Assembly (NCBI GenBank): GCA_964541025.1
Contig: CAZIOW010000008.1
Span: 1 to 51,726, forward strand
Length of the DNA stretch: 51,726 nucleotides
DNA from: JAGDXO01 sp964541025
GTDB taxonomy: Archaea; Thermoplasmatota; Thermoplasmata; Thermoplasmatales; GCA-001856825
Reading direction: 5' to 3'
Translations under genes and position numbers: made by a program
The notes under the pieces: model-generated
The model's database searches: none
Told to the model about the DNA's origin: nothing
Seen by the model: only the letters and a program-made list of their open reading frames with translations
Shown here: positions 41,771 to 50,207 of the stretch, piece by piece
Position numbering within the stretch: the stretch's first letter is position 1
Layout: each line of letters opens with the position of its first letter

Positions 41771-42469
41771 ATGGGGAAGAGAATATTAGTTCAAAGAAGA
41801 GGTCGCGGTGGCATAGTATATAGAAGTCCAAGTCATAGGCATTATGGAAACATTAAATACCCTGAGACAAGGAAATGGGAAGGTAAAGTTGTGAAGTTAG
41901 TTAGGGATCCTGGGCATTATACACCTGTGGCTGTAGTGAGAATGAATGATCAGAAAGAGGAGCTGTTCATCGCACACTCTGGAATGTTTGTCGGGCAGAA
42001 AATAAATTCTGGTGATGATGTACCACCAATAGAGGGGAATACAATGCCTCTTGGTCTAATCCCAGATGGTACACTAATATACAATGTAGAGTTAAGGCCC
42101 GGGTCTGGTGGAAACATTGCAAGAACTCCTGGTAGCTTCTGTACAATAGTTGCCCACGGAGAAAATGTAACTGTAAAATTACCATCCGGAAAGATGAAGG
42201 ACATCATGCCTTCCTGCCTTGCAACAATTGGCGTTGCGGGGGGAGGAGGAAGGAATACAAAACCATTCCTGAAGGCTGGAAAGAAGATTCATGCCTATCA
42301 AAGCAGAGCTAAGAGGCCTTTCTCTGTAAGAGGAGTGGCAATGAATGCAGTTAATCATCCTCACGGAGGAGGTAATCACCAGCACGTTGGAAGACCATCC
42401 ACAGTTGGAAGGAATGCTCCTCCTGGAAGAAAGGTAGGAAGGTTATCTCCAAAGAGGAAGGTGAAGTAA
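41771..42469 (+). CDS. rpl2: Ribosomal protein L2 (uL2)
   Basis: A 232-residue core protein of the large subunit, essential for subunit association and peptidyl transfer. Family marks are RRGRGGIVYRSPSHRHYG at the start and HPHGGGNHQHVGRPSTVGR near the end, including the conserved His in the catalytic-centre loop. GAGGTGAT sits ten bases before the ATG. Confidence 0.97.
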   Translation: MGKRILVQRRGRGGIVYRSPSHRHYGNIKYPETRKWEGKVVKLVRDPGHYTPVAVVRMNDQKEELFIAHSGMFVGQKINSGDDVPPIEGNTMPLGLIPDGTLIYNVELRPGSGGNIARTPGSFCTIVAHGENVTVKLPSGKMKDIMPSCLATIGVAGGGGRNTKPFLKAGKKIHAYQSRAKRPFSVRGVAMNAVNHPHGGGNHQHVGRPSTVGRNAPPGRKVGRLSPKRKVK

Positions 42470-42470
42470 A

Positions 42471-42923
42471 ATGGCAGAAGATAAGAGAAAATCACAGAAG
42501 GCAATAAGGAGGACTAAGAGAAAGACGACAAGGGCCCTGACAGAAAGAGGAAAGGAGCTTCTATTCAAGGGAAAATCATTGGATGAACTAGTAGCGATGG
42601 AATTTGAAGACCTCCTGAAATTATTACCTTCAAGAGCAAGGAGAAGCCTCAAAAGGGGTTACAACTCCGAACAGGAAAAACTACATAGGAAGCTTCAAGA
42701 AAGGGACTCAGTCAAAACAAGGGTAAGGGATTTGGTTATATTGCCACAATATGTGGGAAAGACGGTATCAGTTTATGACGGACATCAATATCAGACTTTC
42801 AGCATTAAGGAAGAGATGATTGGACACTACATTGGGGAATTTGTTCAGACAAGGAAAGAAGTTAAACATTCTGGTCCTGGAGTAGGAGCTACCAGAGGAT
42901 CAAAGTTCCTACCACTTAAGTGA
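42471..42923 (+). CDS. rps19: Ribosomal protein S19 (uS19)
   Basis: A 150-residue small-subunit head protein. The conserved core KTRVRDLVILPQYVGKTVSVYDG and IGHYIGEFVQTRKEVKHSGPG matches uS19; the basic N-terminal extension is typical of archaea. It starts one base after the L2 stop, behind GGTGA. Confidence 0.96.
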   Translation: MAEDKRKSQKAIRRTKRKTTRALTERGKELLFKGKSLDELVAMEFEDLLKLLPSRARRSLKRGYNSEQEKLHRKLQERDSVKTRVRDLVILPQYVGKTVSVYDGHQYQTFSIKEEMIGHYIGEFVQTRKEVKHSGPGVGATRGSKFLPLK

Positions 42924-42932
42924 GGTGAAAAG

Positions 42933-43376
42933 ATGAAATATGTTATGGAAACTGATAAGAAAAAAACTGCAAGGGCGATGTCAATTAATACTCCTATATC
43001 TCCACGTGATGCCCTTGAAGTTGTAAGGACAATAGAGGGGATGAAGCTCCAAACTGCGAAGGATTACTTGGATAATGTAATTCATAAGAAAGCTGCCGTC
43101 CCTTACAGAAAATTCACTGACTCTGTATCTCATCGTAGAGGAATAGGGCCAGGCAGATATCCCGTAAAGGCAGCTAGATATATTCTTGAGACTCTTAGCA
43201 ATGCTGAGAATAACGCTGAATTCAAGCAGCTTGATTCTGATAAATTGGTAGTAAAGAATGCAGTGGCCCAACTTGCACCTCCTATAAAATATTACACTTA
43301 CAAGGCCTTTGGTTCAAGTGGAAAATTCTACCGAGAAAGAGTTCATATACAGATAATTCTGGAGGAGATTGAATGA
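42933..43376 (+). CDS. rpl22: Ribosomal protein L22 (uL22)
   Basis: A 147-residue protein whose long hairpin reaches the exit tunnel. ISPRDALEVVRTIEGMKLQ and RRGIGPGRYPVKAARYILETL fit archaeal uL22. Nine bases separate it from S19, filled by GAGGTGA. The stop overlaps the S3 start. Confidence 0.96.
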   Translation: MKYVMETDKKKTARAMSINTPISPRDALEVVRTIEGMKLQTAKDYLDNVIHKKAAVPYRKFTDSVSHRRGIGPGRYPVKAARYILETLSNAENNAEFKQLDSDKLVVKNAVAQLAPPIKYYTYKAFGSSGKFYRERVHIQIILEEIE

Positions 43377-44023
43377 AGGAGTTAAAATTTCTTAAGGAAA
43401 ATATAAGGAGACAGCTAATAAAGGAATACCTTGTTCACGAGATAGGTGATGCAGGTTTTGGCGGGGTAGAAATTCAAAGAACCCCTCAGAATACTATTGT
43501 TATTCTGAAGGTTGAAAGACCTGGCCTTGTTATAGGAAGGCGAGGATCTAAAATAAGAAATATGGAAGAAACATTGGAAAAGAAGTTCAATTTAACTAGT
43601 CCCTTGATCAAGGTGGAAGGAGCCAGAGACCCAGGTTTAAATGCTCAGATCATGGCTGAAAAACTTGCGAGATCAATTGAAAAGGGCTGGCATTTTAGAA
43701 GAGCTGGACATAGCATACTGAAGAGAATTATGGATTCGGGAGCCAGGGGAGGTCAGGTTAGAATGGGAGGAAAGCTGACCGGAGAAAGGGCTAGAAGCGT
43801 GAAGTATACATCCGGTAAGGTGATTTCCTCGGGTTATCCTTCAGAAATGATTGACAAGGGATATGCTGTAGCAATGACCAAACCAGGGATCATAGGAGTT
43901 TCCGTCAAAATTCTGAGGAATGACGTTAAGTTGCCTGATGATGTAGTTGTTAGAAATGTTAATTTGGGGGAGGTGAAGGTGAATGGAGGAAATGAAAGCC
44001 TCAGCGATCAGAAAAATGAGTAA
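43373..44023 (+). CDS. rps3: Ribosomal protein S3 (uS3)
   Basis: A 216-residue small-subunit protein at the mRNA entry channel. The KH domain contains RPGLVIGRRGSKIRNME, and the C-terminal domain VRMGGKLTGERARSVKYTSG. Its last 41 bases overlap the L29 gene, an unusually long overlap for this operon. Confidence 0.96.
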   Translation: MKELKFLKENIRRQLIKEYLVHEIGDAGFGGVEIQRTPQNTIVILKVERPGLVIGRRGSKIRNMEETLEKKFNLTSPLIKVEGARDPGLNAQIMAEKLARSIEKGWHFRRAGHSILKRIMDSGARGGQVRMGGKLTGERARSVKYTSGKVISSGYPSEMIDKGYAVAMTKPGIIGVSVKILRNDVKLPDDVVVRNVNLGEVKVNGGNESLSDQKNE

Positions 44024-44183
44024 AGAGGAGATAAACAAAAAATACATGGAACTTAGAGAGGAACTTATGAGGGAAAGGGGAATATCCGCAATGGGAGGAG
44101 CTCCTCCAAGTCCTGGTAAAATAGAATCTCTCAGGAGACAAATTGCCAGAATTGAGACAGTTATGAGGGAGTCTGGAAAATGA
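43983..44183 (+). CDS. rpl29: Ribosomal protein L29 (uL29)
   Basis: A 66-residue helical-hairpin protein near the exit tunnel. It starts with the family pattern KASAIRKMSKEEINKKYMEL, which supports ATG at 43983 behind GAGGTGA, even though this lies 41 bases inside S3. Internal ATGs would remove the conserved N-terminus. Confidence 0.92.
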   Translation: MEEMKASAIRKMSKEEINKKYMELREELMRERGISAMGGAPPSPGKIESLRRQIARIETVMRESGK

Positions 44184-44470
44184 GAGATGATAAATTTATC
44201 AAGGAGCTTACCCCACTTGACGAAATCGCAAGAGAAACTCAGGTAATCACTATAGACATCGATAAGAGAAGATATGGAAAATTTGTTACCATAGTATCTG
44301 GTTTTGATACAAAGGCAGAAGATATAAAGGAACTTGCAAAAATGCTCAAGAAAAAAACAGCTACCGGTGGAACTGTAAAGGATGACAAAATAGAGCTGCA
44401 GGGAGATCAGAGAGAAAGAGCAAAGAAAGTTCTTGAGGATATGGGATTCAAAGTGGAGGTATCAAAATGA
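44180..44470 (+). CDS. Translation initiation factor eIF1/SUI1 homologue
   Basis: A 96-residue factor of the SUI1 family (aIF1), which binds the small subunit and helps start-codon selection. The core VTIVSGFDTKAEDIKELAKMLKKKTATGG followed by GDQRERAKKVLEDMGF is typical (shown as pieces of one domain). Its place between L29 and RNase P protein is the normal archaeal gene order. It overlaps L29 by four bases and the next gene by four. Confidence 0.95.
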   Translation: MRDDKFIKELTPLDEIARETQVITIDIDKRRYGKFVTIVSGFDTKAEDIKELAKMLKKKTATGGTVKDDKIELQGDQRERAKKVLEDMGFKVEVSK

Positions 44471-44721
44471 ACCCTTTCTTAACTGATATCATAGGTGAGC
44501 AAATAGAGGTCATTGAATCCTCCGATAGGGGTATTATAGGATTAAGAGGTAAAGTGATTGATGAAACAAAGAATATCATAATAGTTAGGGGAGCTCAGGA
44601 TAAGATCATCCAGAAAAATAGGACGGTTATAATTATAGGAAATCAGATTGTAAAAATGGATAATATTAGGTTCAGACCAGAAGAAAAAATAAAAAAAATT
44701 AGAAGGAGAGGTAAACTATGA
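44467..44721 (+). CDS. rnp1: RNase P protein component 1 (Rpp29 homologue)
   Basis: An 84-residue Sm-like barrel protein of archaeal RNase P, which removes tRNA leaders. LTDIIGEQIEVIESSDRGIIG and GKVIDETKNIIIVRGA are family-typical. ATGA overlaps with eIF1 and S17 link it into the ribosomal message, the standard archaeal arrangement. Confidence 0.94.
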   Translation: MNPFLTDIIGEQIEVIESSDRGIIGLRGKVIDETKNIIIVRGAQDKIIQKNRTVIIIGNQIVKMDNIRFRPEEKIKKIRRRGKL

Positions 44722-45044
44722 GAAATATTGGGATAGATGTTAAGGAACCAGTTGAGGAATGCAAGGATCCGAAGTGTCCTTTTCACGGAGAAATAACTGT
44801 GAAATCTCCGGTAATTGAAGGAGAGGTCATATCAGTTTCGATGAAGGGGACTGTGACAGTTCTAAGGGAATATATGAGAAAAAATAGGAAATATGAAAGG
44901 TACGAGAAGAGGAAGAAAAAATATCACGCTCATCTTCCTGGATGCATTCATGTAGAGCTGGGGGATGTAGTTAAAATAGCCTATTCAAGACCGCTTGCAA
45001 AATCAGTTTCATTTGTTGTGGTAGAAAAGGGGGGAAATAAATGA
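44718..45044 (+). CDS. rps17: Ribosomal protein S17 (uS17)
   Basis: A 108-residue OB-fold protein of the small subunit body. GEVISVSMKGTVTVLREYMRKNRKYERYEKRKKKYHAHLPGC (shown as pieces) is clearly uS17; the N-terminal CKDPKCPFHGEI pair of cysteines is typical of archaeal/eukaryotic members. GAGAGGT precedes the ATG. Confidence 0.96.
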   Translation: MRNIGIDVKEPVEECKDPKCPFHGEITVKSPVIEGEVISVSMKGTVTVLREYMRKNRKYERYEKRKKKYHAHLPGCIHVELGDVVKIAYSRPLAKSVSFVVVEKGGNK

Positions 45045-45439
45045 AGGGATTGGCAGGAAATCAGATCAGGGGTCTACCCTTAGGAGCAAAGCTGGAATGT
45101 GCCGACAATACTGGGGCCAAAGTTATAGCTCTAATTAATGTCAAAGCATACCATAACACCAAGAGAAGGGTTCCTGCAGCATCCGTGGGTGATATGATAA
45201 TGGCATCAGTTAAGAAGGGAACTCCAGAAATGAGAAGAAAGGTCGTGTATGCGATAGTCATAAGACAGAAGAAAACGTTCAGAAGACAGGACGGATTGAT
45301 GGTAGAATTTGAGGATAATGCGGCTGTTCTTGTCCAGGACAATGGAGAAACGAGAGGAACTGAAATCAAGGGACCAGTTGCCAAGGAAGCAGCAGAGAGA
45401 TGGCCAAGAGTAGCAGCACTTGCCAGCTCCATAGTATGA
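45041..45439 (+). CDS. rpl14: Ribosomal protein L14 (uL14)
   Basis: A 132-residue interface protein of the large subunit. GAKLECADNTGAKVIALINV and GDMIMASVKKGTPEMRRKV are the family signature. Overlaps S17 by four bases; nine bases separate it from L24. Confidence 0.97.
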   Translation: MKGLAGNQIRGLPLGAKLECADNTGAKVIALINVKAYHNTKRRVPAASVGDMIMASVKKGTPEMRRKVVYAIVIRQKKTFRRQDGLMVEFEDNAAVLVQDNGETRGTEIKGPVAKEAAERWPRVAALASSIV

Positions 45440-45448
45440 GGTGTTTAA

Positions 45449-45880
45449 ATGGAACTTAATTTACATTTATCAAGAGATTTGAGTGAAAAATACGGAATTA
45501 GAAAGTTCGGCGTAAGAAAGGGTGACATGGTTAGAATAGTGAAGGGAGATTCTAATAAGGATGAGAAACTGAATATAGTTGGGAAAGAAGCCAAAGTGGT
45601 AAAGGTTCTAAGAAAGGAGGGGAAAGTAATCGTTGAGAATATCAATGTGGCAAAAGCTGATGGCAAAATGAAGCCCAGGAAACTAGATCCTTCATCCTTA
45701 ATATTGGTCAAAATTGAAATGGAAGATCCAAAGAGAAAGCAGAAACTTTCTGAGCTTGCGTCCCTGAGAAACAAAGTGGTGGAAGAGGAACCAGAAAGGA
45801 AATCAGATGAGAAGGAAGATAATAAGGAAGAGACCGGAGATAAAGAGGAGGAAGTAGAGGAGGAGGAAGAAAATGAGTAA
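45449..45880 (+). CDS. rpl24: Ribosomal protein L24 (uL24) with a long acidic tail
   Basis: A 143-residue protein. The first 105 residues hold the KOW domain (KYGIRKFGVRKGDMVRIVKG, GKVIVENINVAKADGKM). The last 38 residues are extremely acidic (ERKSDEKEDNKEETGDKEEE, then EEEEENE), an odd tail for an RNA-binding protein and longer than archaeal L24 as I know it. The tail overlaps the S4e start by eight bases. Confidence 0.94.
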   Translation: MELNLHLSRDLSEKYGIRKFGVRKGDMVRIVKGDSNKDEKLNIVGKEAKVVKVLRKEGKVIVENINVAKADGKMKPRKLDPSSLILVKIEMEDPKRKQKLSELASLRNKVVEEEPERKSDEKEDNKEETGDKEEEVEEEEENE

Positions 45881-46577
45881 GCACGTTAAGAGACTGGCAT
45901 CACCTACTACCTGGAAACAACCAAGGAAGATGTATACTTGGTCTATAAAGGCTTCACCCGGGCCCCATGCAGTAGAAAGTAGCGTACCATTGATGGTGAT
46001 AGTCAGAGATATTCTGCATCTTGCAGATACTTCAAAGGAAGCAAGAAATATTGTGACCAGGGGACTGATTAGGGTTGATGGAAAGATAGTAAAGGATTAC
46101 AAGAGACCTGTAGGCTTCATGGATACAATTTCGATAAATGATGCAGGAATTTTCAAGAGAGTCCTTATGGATAAGTCAGGAGTTCTTGTACTCAGCGATC
46201 TGAAAAATGATGAAGCCAATTGGAAGCTTGTGAAAGTTATAGGAAAGTTCATACAGAAGGGGGGCAAGATTCAATTAACTACCCATGATGGGAGAGTAAT
46301 ACTGACTGACCAATCTTCAATCAAAAGGGGTGATACCTTGAAAATATCTATTCCAGATCAGAAAATACTTGATGTTTATCCATTAATCAAGGATACGACT
46401 GTTTACGTGACAGGCGGAGCTCACAGAGGAATGATAACACAGATAAAGGATATCAATGTATCAAGGAGTTATCAGGAAAATACAGTGGAAAGCAAGGACA
46501 ATTTCATCACAACTGTTTCTAATATTTTTGTCCTTGGAAAATCCTCACCTGATATAAGAATGGCTGGAGGTGCATGA
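45873..46577 (+). CDS. rps4e: Ribosomal protein S4e
   Basis: A 234-residue archaeal/eukaryotic-specific small-subunit protein with an S4-like RNA-binding part (ARNIVTRGLIRVDGKIVKD) and a KOW-type C-terminal part (VYVTGGAHRGMITQIKDI). ATG lies inside the L24 gene; GGAGGAGG serves as the ribosome binding site. Confidence 0.96.
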   Translation: MSKHVKRLASPTTWKQPRKMYTWSIKASPGPHAVESSVPLMVIVRDILHLADTSKEARNIVTRGLIRVDGKIVKDYKRPVGFMDTISINDAGIFKRVLMDKSGVLVLSDLKNDEANWKLVKVIGKFIQKGGKIQLTTHDGRVILTDQSSIKRGDTLKISIPDQKILDVYPLIKDTTVYVTGGAHRGMITQIKDINVSRSYQENTVESKDNFITTVSNIFVLGKSSPDIRMAGGA

Positions 46578-46578
46578 A

Positions 46579-47097
46579 ATGAATCCAATGGAGGGCATAG
46601 TGATTGACAAGGTGACCGTGAATATAGGTGTAGGTGAAGCTGGTGAAAAACTGGAAAAGGCAAAAAAGGTTATCACTCTTATTACTGGCAAGGAGCCGAC
46701 TATTACAAAGGTAAAAAGGACAAACAGGGAATTTGGAATAAGGCAGGACCAGCCAATAGGTGTCAAGGTCACTATCAGAAAGGAAGATGTGAAAAAATTC
46801 CTGGAATCAGCATTATGGGTCAAGAATTTCAAGGCTTTCAGTTATTCATTTTCCAATCAGGGGACCTTCAGTTTTGGTATCTCCGATTATACTGATTTCA
46901 AGGGAATGAAGTACAATCCTGAAATAGGTATATTTGGAATGGATATAGTGGTTACATTCAGAAGGAAAGGGGGGTATAGGGTATCTAAGAGGAGAACAAG
47001 GCCAAGGAGCATACCCAATAAAATTAAAGTTAAAAGAGAAGAGATGATGGAATATATGAAGAAAAACTATAACTTGGAAATTCTGGGGGGAGAGTAA
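46579..47097 (+). CDS. rpl5: Ribosomal protein L5 (uL5)
   Basis: A 172-residue protein that binds 5S rRNA and contacts P-site tRNA. DKVTVNIGVGEAGEKLEKAK and FGISDYTDFKGMKYNPEIGI are typical. A GTG at 46570 extends the frame by three residues, but GGAGGTG at 46566-46572 is spaced for ATG at 46579. Confidence 0.95.
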   Translation: MNPMEGIVIDKVTVNIGVGEAGEKLEKAKKVITLITGKEPTITKVKRTNREFGIRQDQPIGVKVTIRKEDVKKFLESALWVKNFKAFSYSFSNQGTFSFGISDYTDFKGMKYNPEIGIFGMDIVVTFRRKGGYRVSKRRTRPRSIPNKIKVKREEMMEYMKKNYNLEILGGE

Positions 47098-47259
47098 ATG
47101 GTGCAACCAAAGCTAAGGCCCAAAAAGGATTATGGAAGAAACCATGGGTGCGAGAGATGTGGAAGGAAGAGAGGGTTGATAAGAAGATACGGACTCAGGC
47201 TATGCAGACAGTGCTTTAGAGAAATAGCTCCTGAGTTAGGATTCAAGAAATTTTCCTGA
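47098..47259 (+). CDS. rps14: Ribosomal protein S14 (uS14), zinc-binding type
   Basis: A 53-residue small-subunit head protein, too short to stand out among open frames. Four zinc-binding cysteines, C18, C21, C36 and C39, lie in HGCERCGRK and LRLCRQCFRE. It fills exactly the space between L5 and S8, the usual archaeal place, behind a GGGGGG-AG ribosome binding site. Confidence 0.95.
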   Translation: MVQPKLRPKKDYGRNHGCERCGRKRGLIRRYGLRLCRQCFREIAPELGFKKFS

Positions 47260-47269
47260 GGTGAGAAAG

Positions 47270-47653
47270 ATGGGAGATACATTAAACGAAGCATTGATTT
47301 CAATAAGGAATGCGTCAAAACTTGGCAGGGAAGAAGTTGAAGTGAAAGCTTCCAATCTTGTTGGAAGGGTTTTGAAAGTATTCCAGAAATATGGATATGT
47401 AGAGGAATTTGAGTATTCGGAAAATGGGAAAGGGGGGGTTTTCAAAGTAAAGGTAGCTAAAACTATCAACAACTGTGGTGTAATCAAGCCCAGATTCTCG
47501 ATTAAGAGGAATGAGATGGAAAGATGGGAATCAAGATACCTTCCAGCTCAGGATATAGGATTGATTGTAATATCAACAACAAATGGTGTTATGAGCAACT
47601 CTGAGGCAAAGAAAAAAGGAGTGGGAGGGAGGGCTCTGGCCTTCATATATTAA
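47270..47653 (+). CDS. rps8: Ribosomal protein S8 (uS8)
   Basis: A 127-residue small-subunit protein that binds 16S rRNA helix 21. DTLNEALISIRNASKLGREE and the C-terminal KKKGVGGRALAFIY fit. An in-frame GTG at 47261 is part of the GAGGTGA ribosome binding site, so ATG at 47270 is the real start. In bacteria S8 represses its operon; unknown here. Confidence 0.95.
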   Translation: MGDTLNEALISIRNASKLGREEVEVKASNLVGRVLKVFQKYGYVEEFEYSENGKGGVFKVKVAKTINNCGVIKPRFSIKRNEMERWESRYLPAQDIGLIVISTTNGVMSNSEAKKKGVGGRALAFIY

Positions 47654-47664
47654 GGTGATTGAAA

Positions 47665-48198
47665 ATGGAAGAAATAATAGAAGTACCAAAAGGAATTAAC
47701 GTTTCCCTTAAGGATGGTTTGCTTTCTGTAAAGGGGCCAAGAGGAACTGTCTCCAAGAAATTCATATACGAGTACGCGAGAATTGAACTGCAGGGTAATT
47801 CAATAAAAATTTATACAACAAGAGAAAAGAAAAGTGACACATCTGTGATAGGTACGTGGAAAAGCATTATAAACAGTCTGTTTGTGGGAGTAACAAAAGG
47901 ATACGTCTATACCATGAAAATAGTTTATGCCCACTTCCCCGTTAAGGTTACTGTTAAAGGAAATGAGATAACACTAGACAATTTCTTGGGCGAAAAAAGC
48001 CCTAGGAAGCTTATATTGAATGCCGATGTGAAAGTGAACATTAAGGGAGATATAGTTACATTAGAGGGAAATGACTTAGAGACTCTGGGTAATGCAGCGG
48101 CAAGAATAGAGAAGCTTAGCAAGATAAAGGGTTTCGATCCAAGGGTATTCCAGGACGGAATTTACATTGTAAAGAAAGGTGATGTAATTGAAGGCTAA
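47665..48198 (+). CDS. rpl6: Ribosomal protein L6 (uL6)
   Basis: A 177-residue large-subunit protein with two similar domains, including VPKGINVSLKDGLLSVKGPRG and KIVYAHFPVKVTVKGNEITL. A TTG at 47659 would add two residues, but GGTGA at 47654-47658 is placed for ATG at 47665. Its end overlaps the L32e start. Confidence 0.95.
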   Translation: MEEIIEVPKGINVSLKDGLLSVKGPRGTVSKKFIYEYARIELQGNSIKIYTTREKKSDTSVIGTWKSIINSLFVGVTKGYVYTMKIVYAHFPVKVTVKGNEITLDNFLGEKSPRKLILNADVKVNIKGDIVTLEGNDLETLGNAAARIEKLSKIKGFDPRVFQDGIYIVKKGDVIEG

Positions 48199-48583
48199 TT
48201 TAAGCGCAAGATCAAAGAGGCTTCTGAAGGTCAGAAATGAAATGAATAGGAAGAGACCAGAATTCCACAGACAGGAATGGTTCAGATATAAGAAGCTGGG
48301 TGATGCCTGGAGAAAGCCAAGAGGGAAACATTCAAAATCAAGGGAACACAGAGGATACAGGCCTCCGAATGTGGAATCCGGTTTCAGAGGTCCAAGTGAA
48401 GTAAGGGCTCTGCATCCTTCAGGGTTCAAGGAAGTCTATGTTACAAATCTAAAGGATATTGACAGGGTAAATCCTTCAACAGAAGCAATAAGAATTTCTT
48501 CAAAAGTTGGAATGAAGAAGAGAATGATGATACAGGAGAAAGCACATACTGTGGGAATTAAAATACTGAATGAGGTGAAATAA
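48188..48583 (+). CDS. rpl32e: Ribosomal protein L32e (eL32)
   Basis: A 131-residue archaeal/eukaryotic large-subunit protein. NRKRPEFHRQEWFRYKKLGD and GFRGPSEVRALHPSGFKEV are typical. The start is TTG at 48188, inside L6, with GGTGAT (48178-48183) five bases before it. ATG at 48242 would still keep the conserved core. Confidence 0.93.
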   Translation: MKANLSARSKRLLKVRNEMNRKRPEFHRQEWFRYKKLGDAWRKPRGKHSKSREHRGYRPPNVESGFRGPSEVRALHPSGFKEVYVTNLKDIDRVNPSTEAIRISSKVGMKKRMMIQEKAHTVGIKILNEVK

Positions 48584-49038
48584 TGGTTACACTTAGTCCA
48601 CAAAAGAGAATGGCTTCAAAAATGTTGAAAATAGGTTCCAGCAGGGTGTGGATGGATCCTAAGAGCATAGATGACATCTCTGAAGCAGTTACTAGGGAAG
48701 ATGTAAGAAAGCTGATCAAGAGAAATGTGATTCAAAAGAAAACTGCGAAATCAAATTCAAGGAGCAGGTTCAGAGTTACAAAGGCACAGAGAGATAAGGG
48801 AAGAAGGAAGGGTCAAGGATCCAGGAAGGGTACAAGAAATGCGAGGGAACCAAGAAAGGACAGGTGGGTGAAGAATGTGAGATCCATGAGAAGGGCATTG
48901 AGAGAGTTGAGAGATAGCGGTAAATTATCAAAAAAGGATTACAGGAAACTGTATTCTCAAATTAAGGGCGGTGTATTTCATAATAAATCGGCCTTGATCA
49001 CACATCTTAAAGATTCAGGTTTGTTGAAGGGTGATTAA
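48583..49038 (+). CDS. rpl19e: Ribosomal protein L19e (eL19)
   Basis: A 151-residue archaeal/eukaryotic large-subunit protein, very basic, with QKRMASKMLKIGSSRVWMD and the RRKGQGSRKGTRNAREPRKD loop that reaches toward the small subunit. Its ATG shares the last base of the L32e stop (TAATG), behind GAGGTGA. Confidence 0.96.
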   Translation: MVTLSPQKRMASKMLKIGSSRVWMDPKSIDDISEAVTREDVRKLIKRNVIQKKTAKSNSRSRFRVTKAQRDKGRRKGQGSRKGTRNAREPRKDRWVKNVRSMRRALRELRDSGKLSKKDYRKLYSQIKGGVFHNKSALITHLKDSGLLKGD

Positions 49039-49536
49039 ATGCATTCAAGATATATTATGCCATTAAAAAGGAGAAGGCTTAACATAACGGATTATAGGAA
49101 GAGGCTGGCCTTGATCAAGACCGGTGTCCCAAGGGCAGTAATTAGAAAATCATTAAAGAACATGAAAGTGGATATAATTGAATATAGACCATCTGGTGAC
49201 AGGGTACTAGCTCATGGTTGCACCGTTGAATTAAAGAAATTCGGATGGAAAGGACCAACTGGGAACACGCCTGCGGCATACCTTTCCGGATACCTTGCAG
49301 GGCTCAGAGCAAAGAACAAGGGGATACATAGGGTTTATGTAGATATGGGGAGGCAGAAGGTAATTAAAGGATCTAAACTCATGGCAAGTGTAAAGGGTCT
49401 TATAGATTCAGGTGTTGAGGTTCCAGTGGATAAGAAGTTTCTACCGCCAGAAGACAGAATTTTAGGGAAGCATTTAGAGACTGTGACTGAAGGGTCTGTT
49501 AAATCAGTAAAGAAGGCTATGGAGGAGTTGCTATGA
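49039..49536 (+). CDS. rpl18: Ribosomal protein L18 (uL18)
   Basis: A 165-residue 5S rRNA-binding protein, archaeal/eukaryotic L5-type in length. NITDYRKRLALIKTGVPRAV and NTPAAYLSGYLAGLRAKNKG fit. It starts directly after the L19e stop behind GGTGA. ATG at 49057 is a less likely alternative. Confidence 0.95.
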   Translation: MHSRYIMPLKRRRLNITDYRKRLALIKTGVPRAVIRKSLKNMKVDIIEYRPSGDRVLAHGCTVELKKFGWKGPTGNTPAAYLSGYLAGLRAKNKGIHRVYVDMGRQKVIKGSKLMASVKGLIDSGVEVPVDKKFLPPEDRILGKHLETVTEGSVKSVKKAMEELL

Positions 49537-50207
49537 CTGACGAAAATATTGAATGGATACCAAAGACAAGGCTTGGGAAAATGGTAAAGAATGGAGAACT
49601 CAAGACTATTTCAGAAGTTCTTGCCTTACACATTCCTATTAGGGAGGCACAGATTGTTGATACTCTCCTACCAAATCTGGAGGATGAAGTTATAGAGATA
49701 AAGATGGTACAGAAGATGTCAGATTCCGGCAGGAAGGTTAAATTCGCAGCAACGGTAGTAGTTGGGAACAGGGACGGATACGTTGGTATAGGTCACGCAA
49801 AAGCAAAGGAAACAGGGGATGCAATTGAGAAAGCAATTGAAAATGCCAAGCTTAATATTGTTGAGATTAAGAGGGGATGTGGTTCTTGGGAATGCGGTTG
49901 CGGCCGAAGTCACACTGTTCCATTCGAAGTAATGGGAAAATCAGGCTCAGTCAGAGTTGATCTTAAGCCTGCCCCTCAAGGAGTAGGACTTGCTATTGGA
50001 GATATACCCAAGAAGGTACTTTCAATGGCTGGAATACAGGATACATGGGGGTTCTCAGAGGGTCATACAAAGAGTACGGTTAATTTCGCATATGCAACAT
50101 TCAACGCCCTCAAGGAAACCTCAAAATTTAAAATAAATGATAAGCTGGTGTTGAGTACTCCTATATATAAGGGAGGTGTTATGAGTGTACGCAGTGATAA
50201 AAATTAG
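49533..50207 (+). CDS. rps5: Ribosomal protein S5 (uS5)
   Basis: A 224-residue small-subunit protein needed for decoding accuracy and mRNA unwinding. RKVKFAATVVVGNRDGYVGI and the SWECGCGRSHTVPFEV loop with three cysteines match archaeal uS5. It overlaps L18 by four bases, and its tail overlaps the L30 start by 23 bases. Confidence 0.96.
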   Translation: MTDENIEWIPKTRLGKMVKNGELKTISEVLALHIPIREAQIVDTLLPNLEDEVIEIKMVQKMSDSGRKVKFAATVVVGNRDGYVGIGHAKAKETGDAIEKAIENAKLNIVEIKRGCGSWECGCGRSHTVPFEVMGKSGSVRVDLKPAPQGVGLAIGDIPKKVLSMAGIQDTWGFSEGHTKSTVNFAYATFNALKETSKFKINDKLVLSTPIYKGGVMSVRSDKN

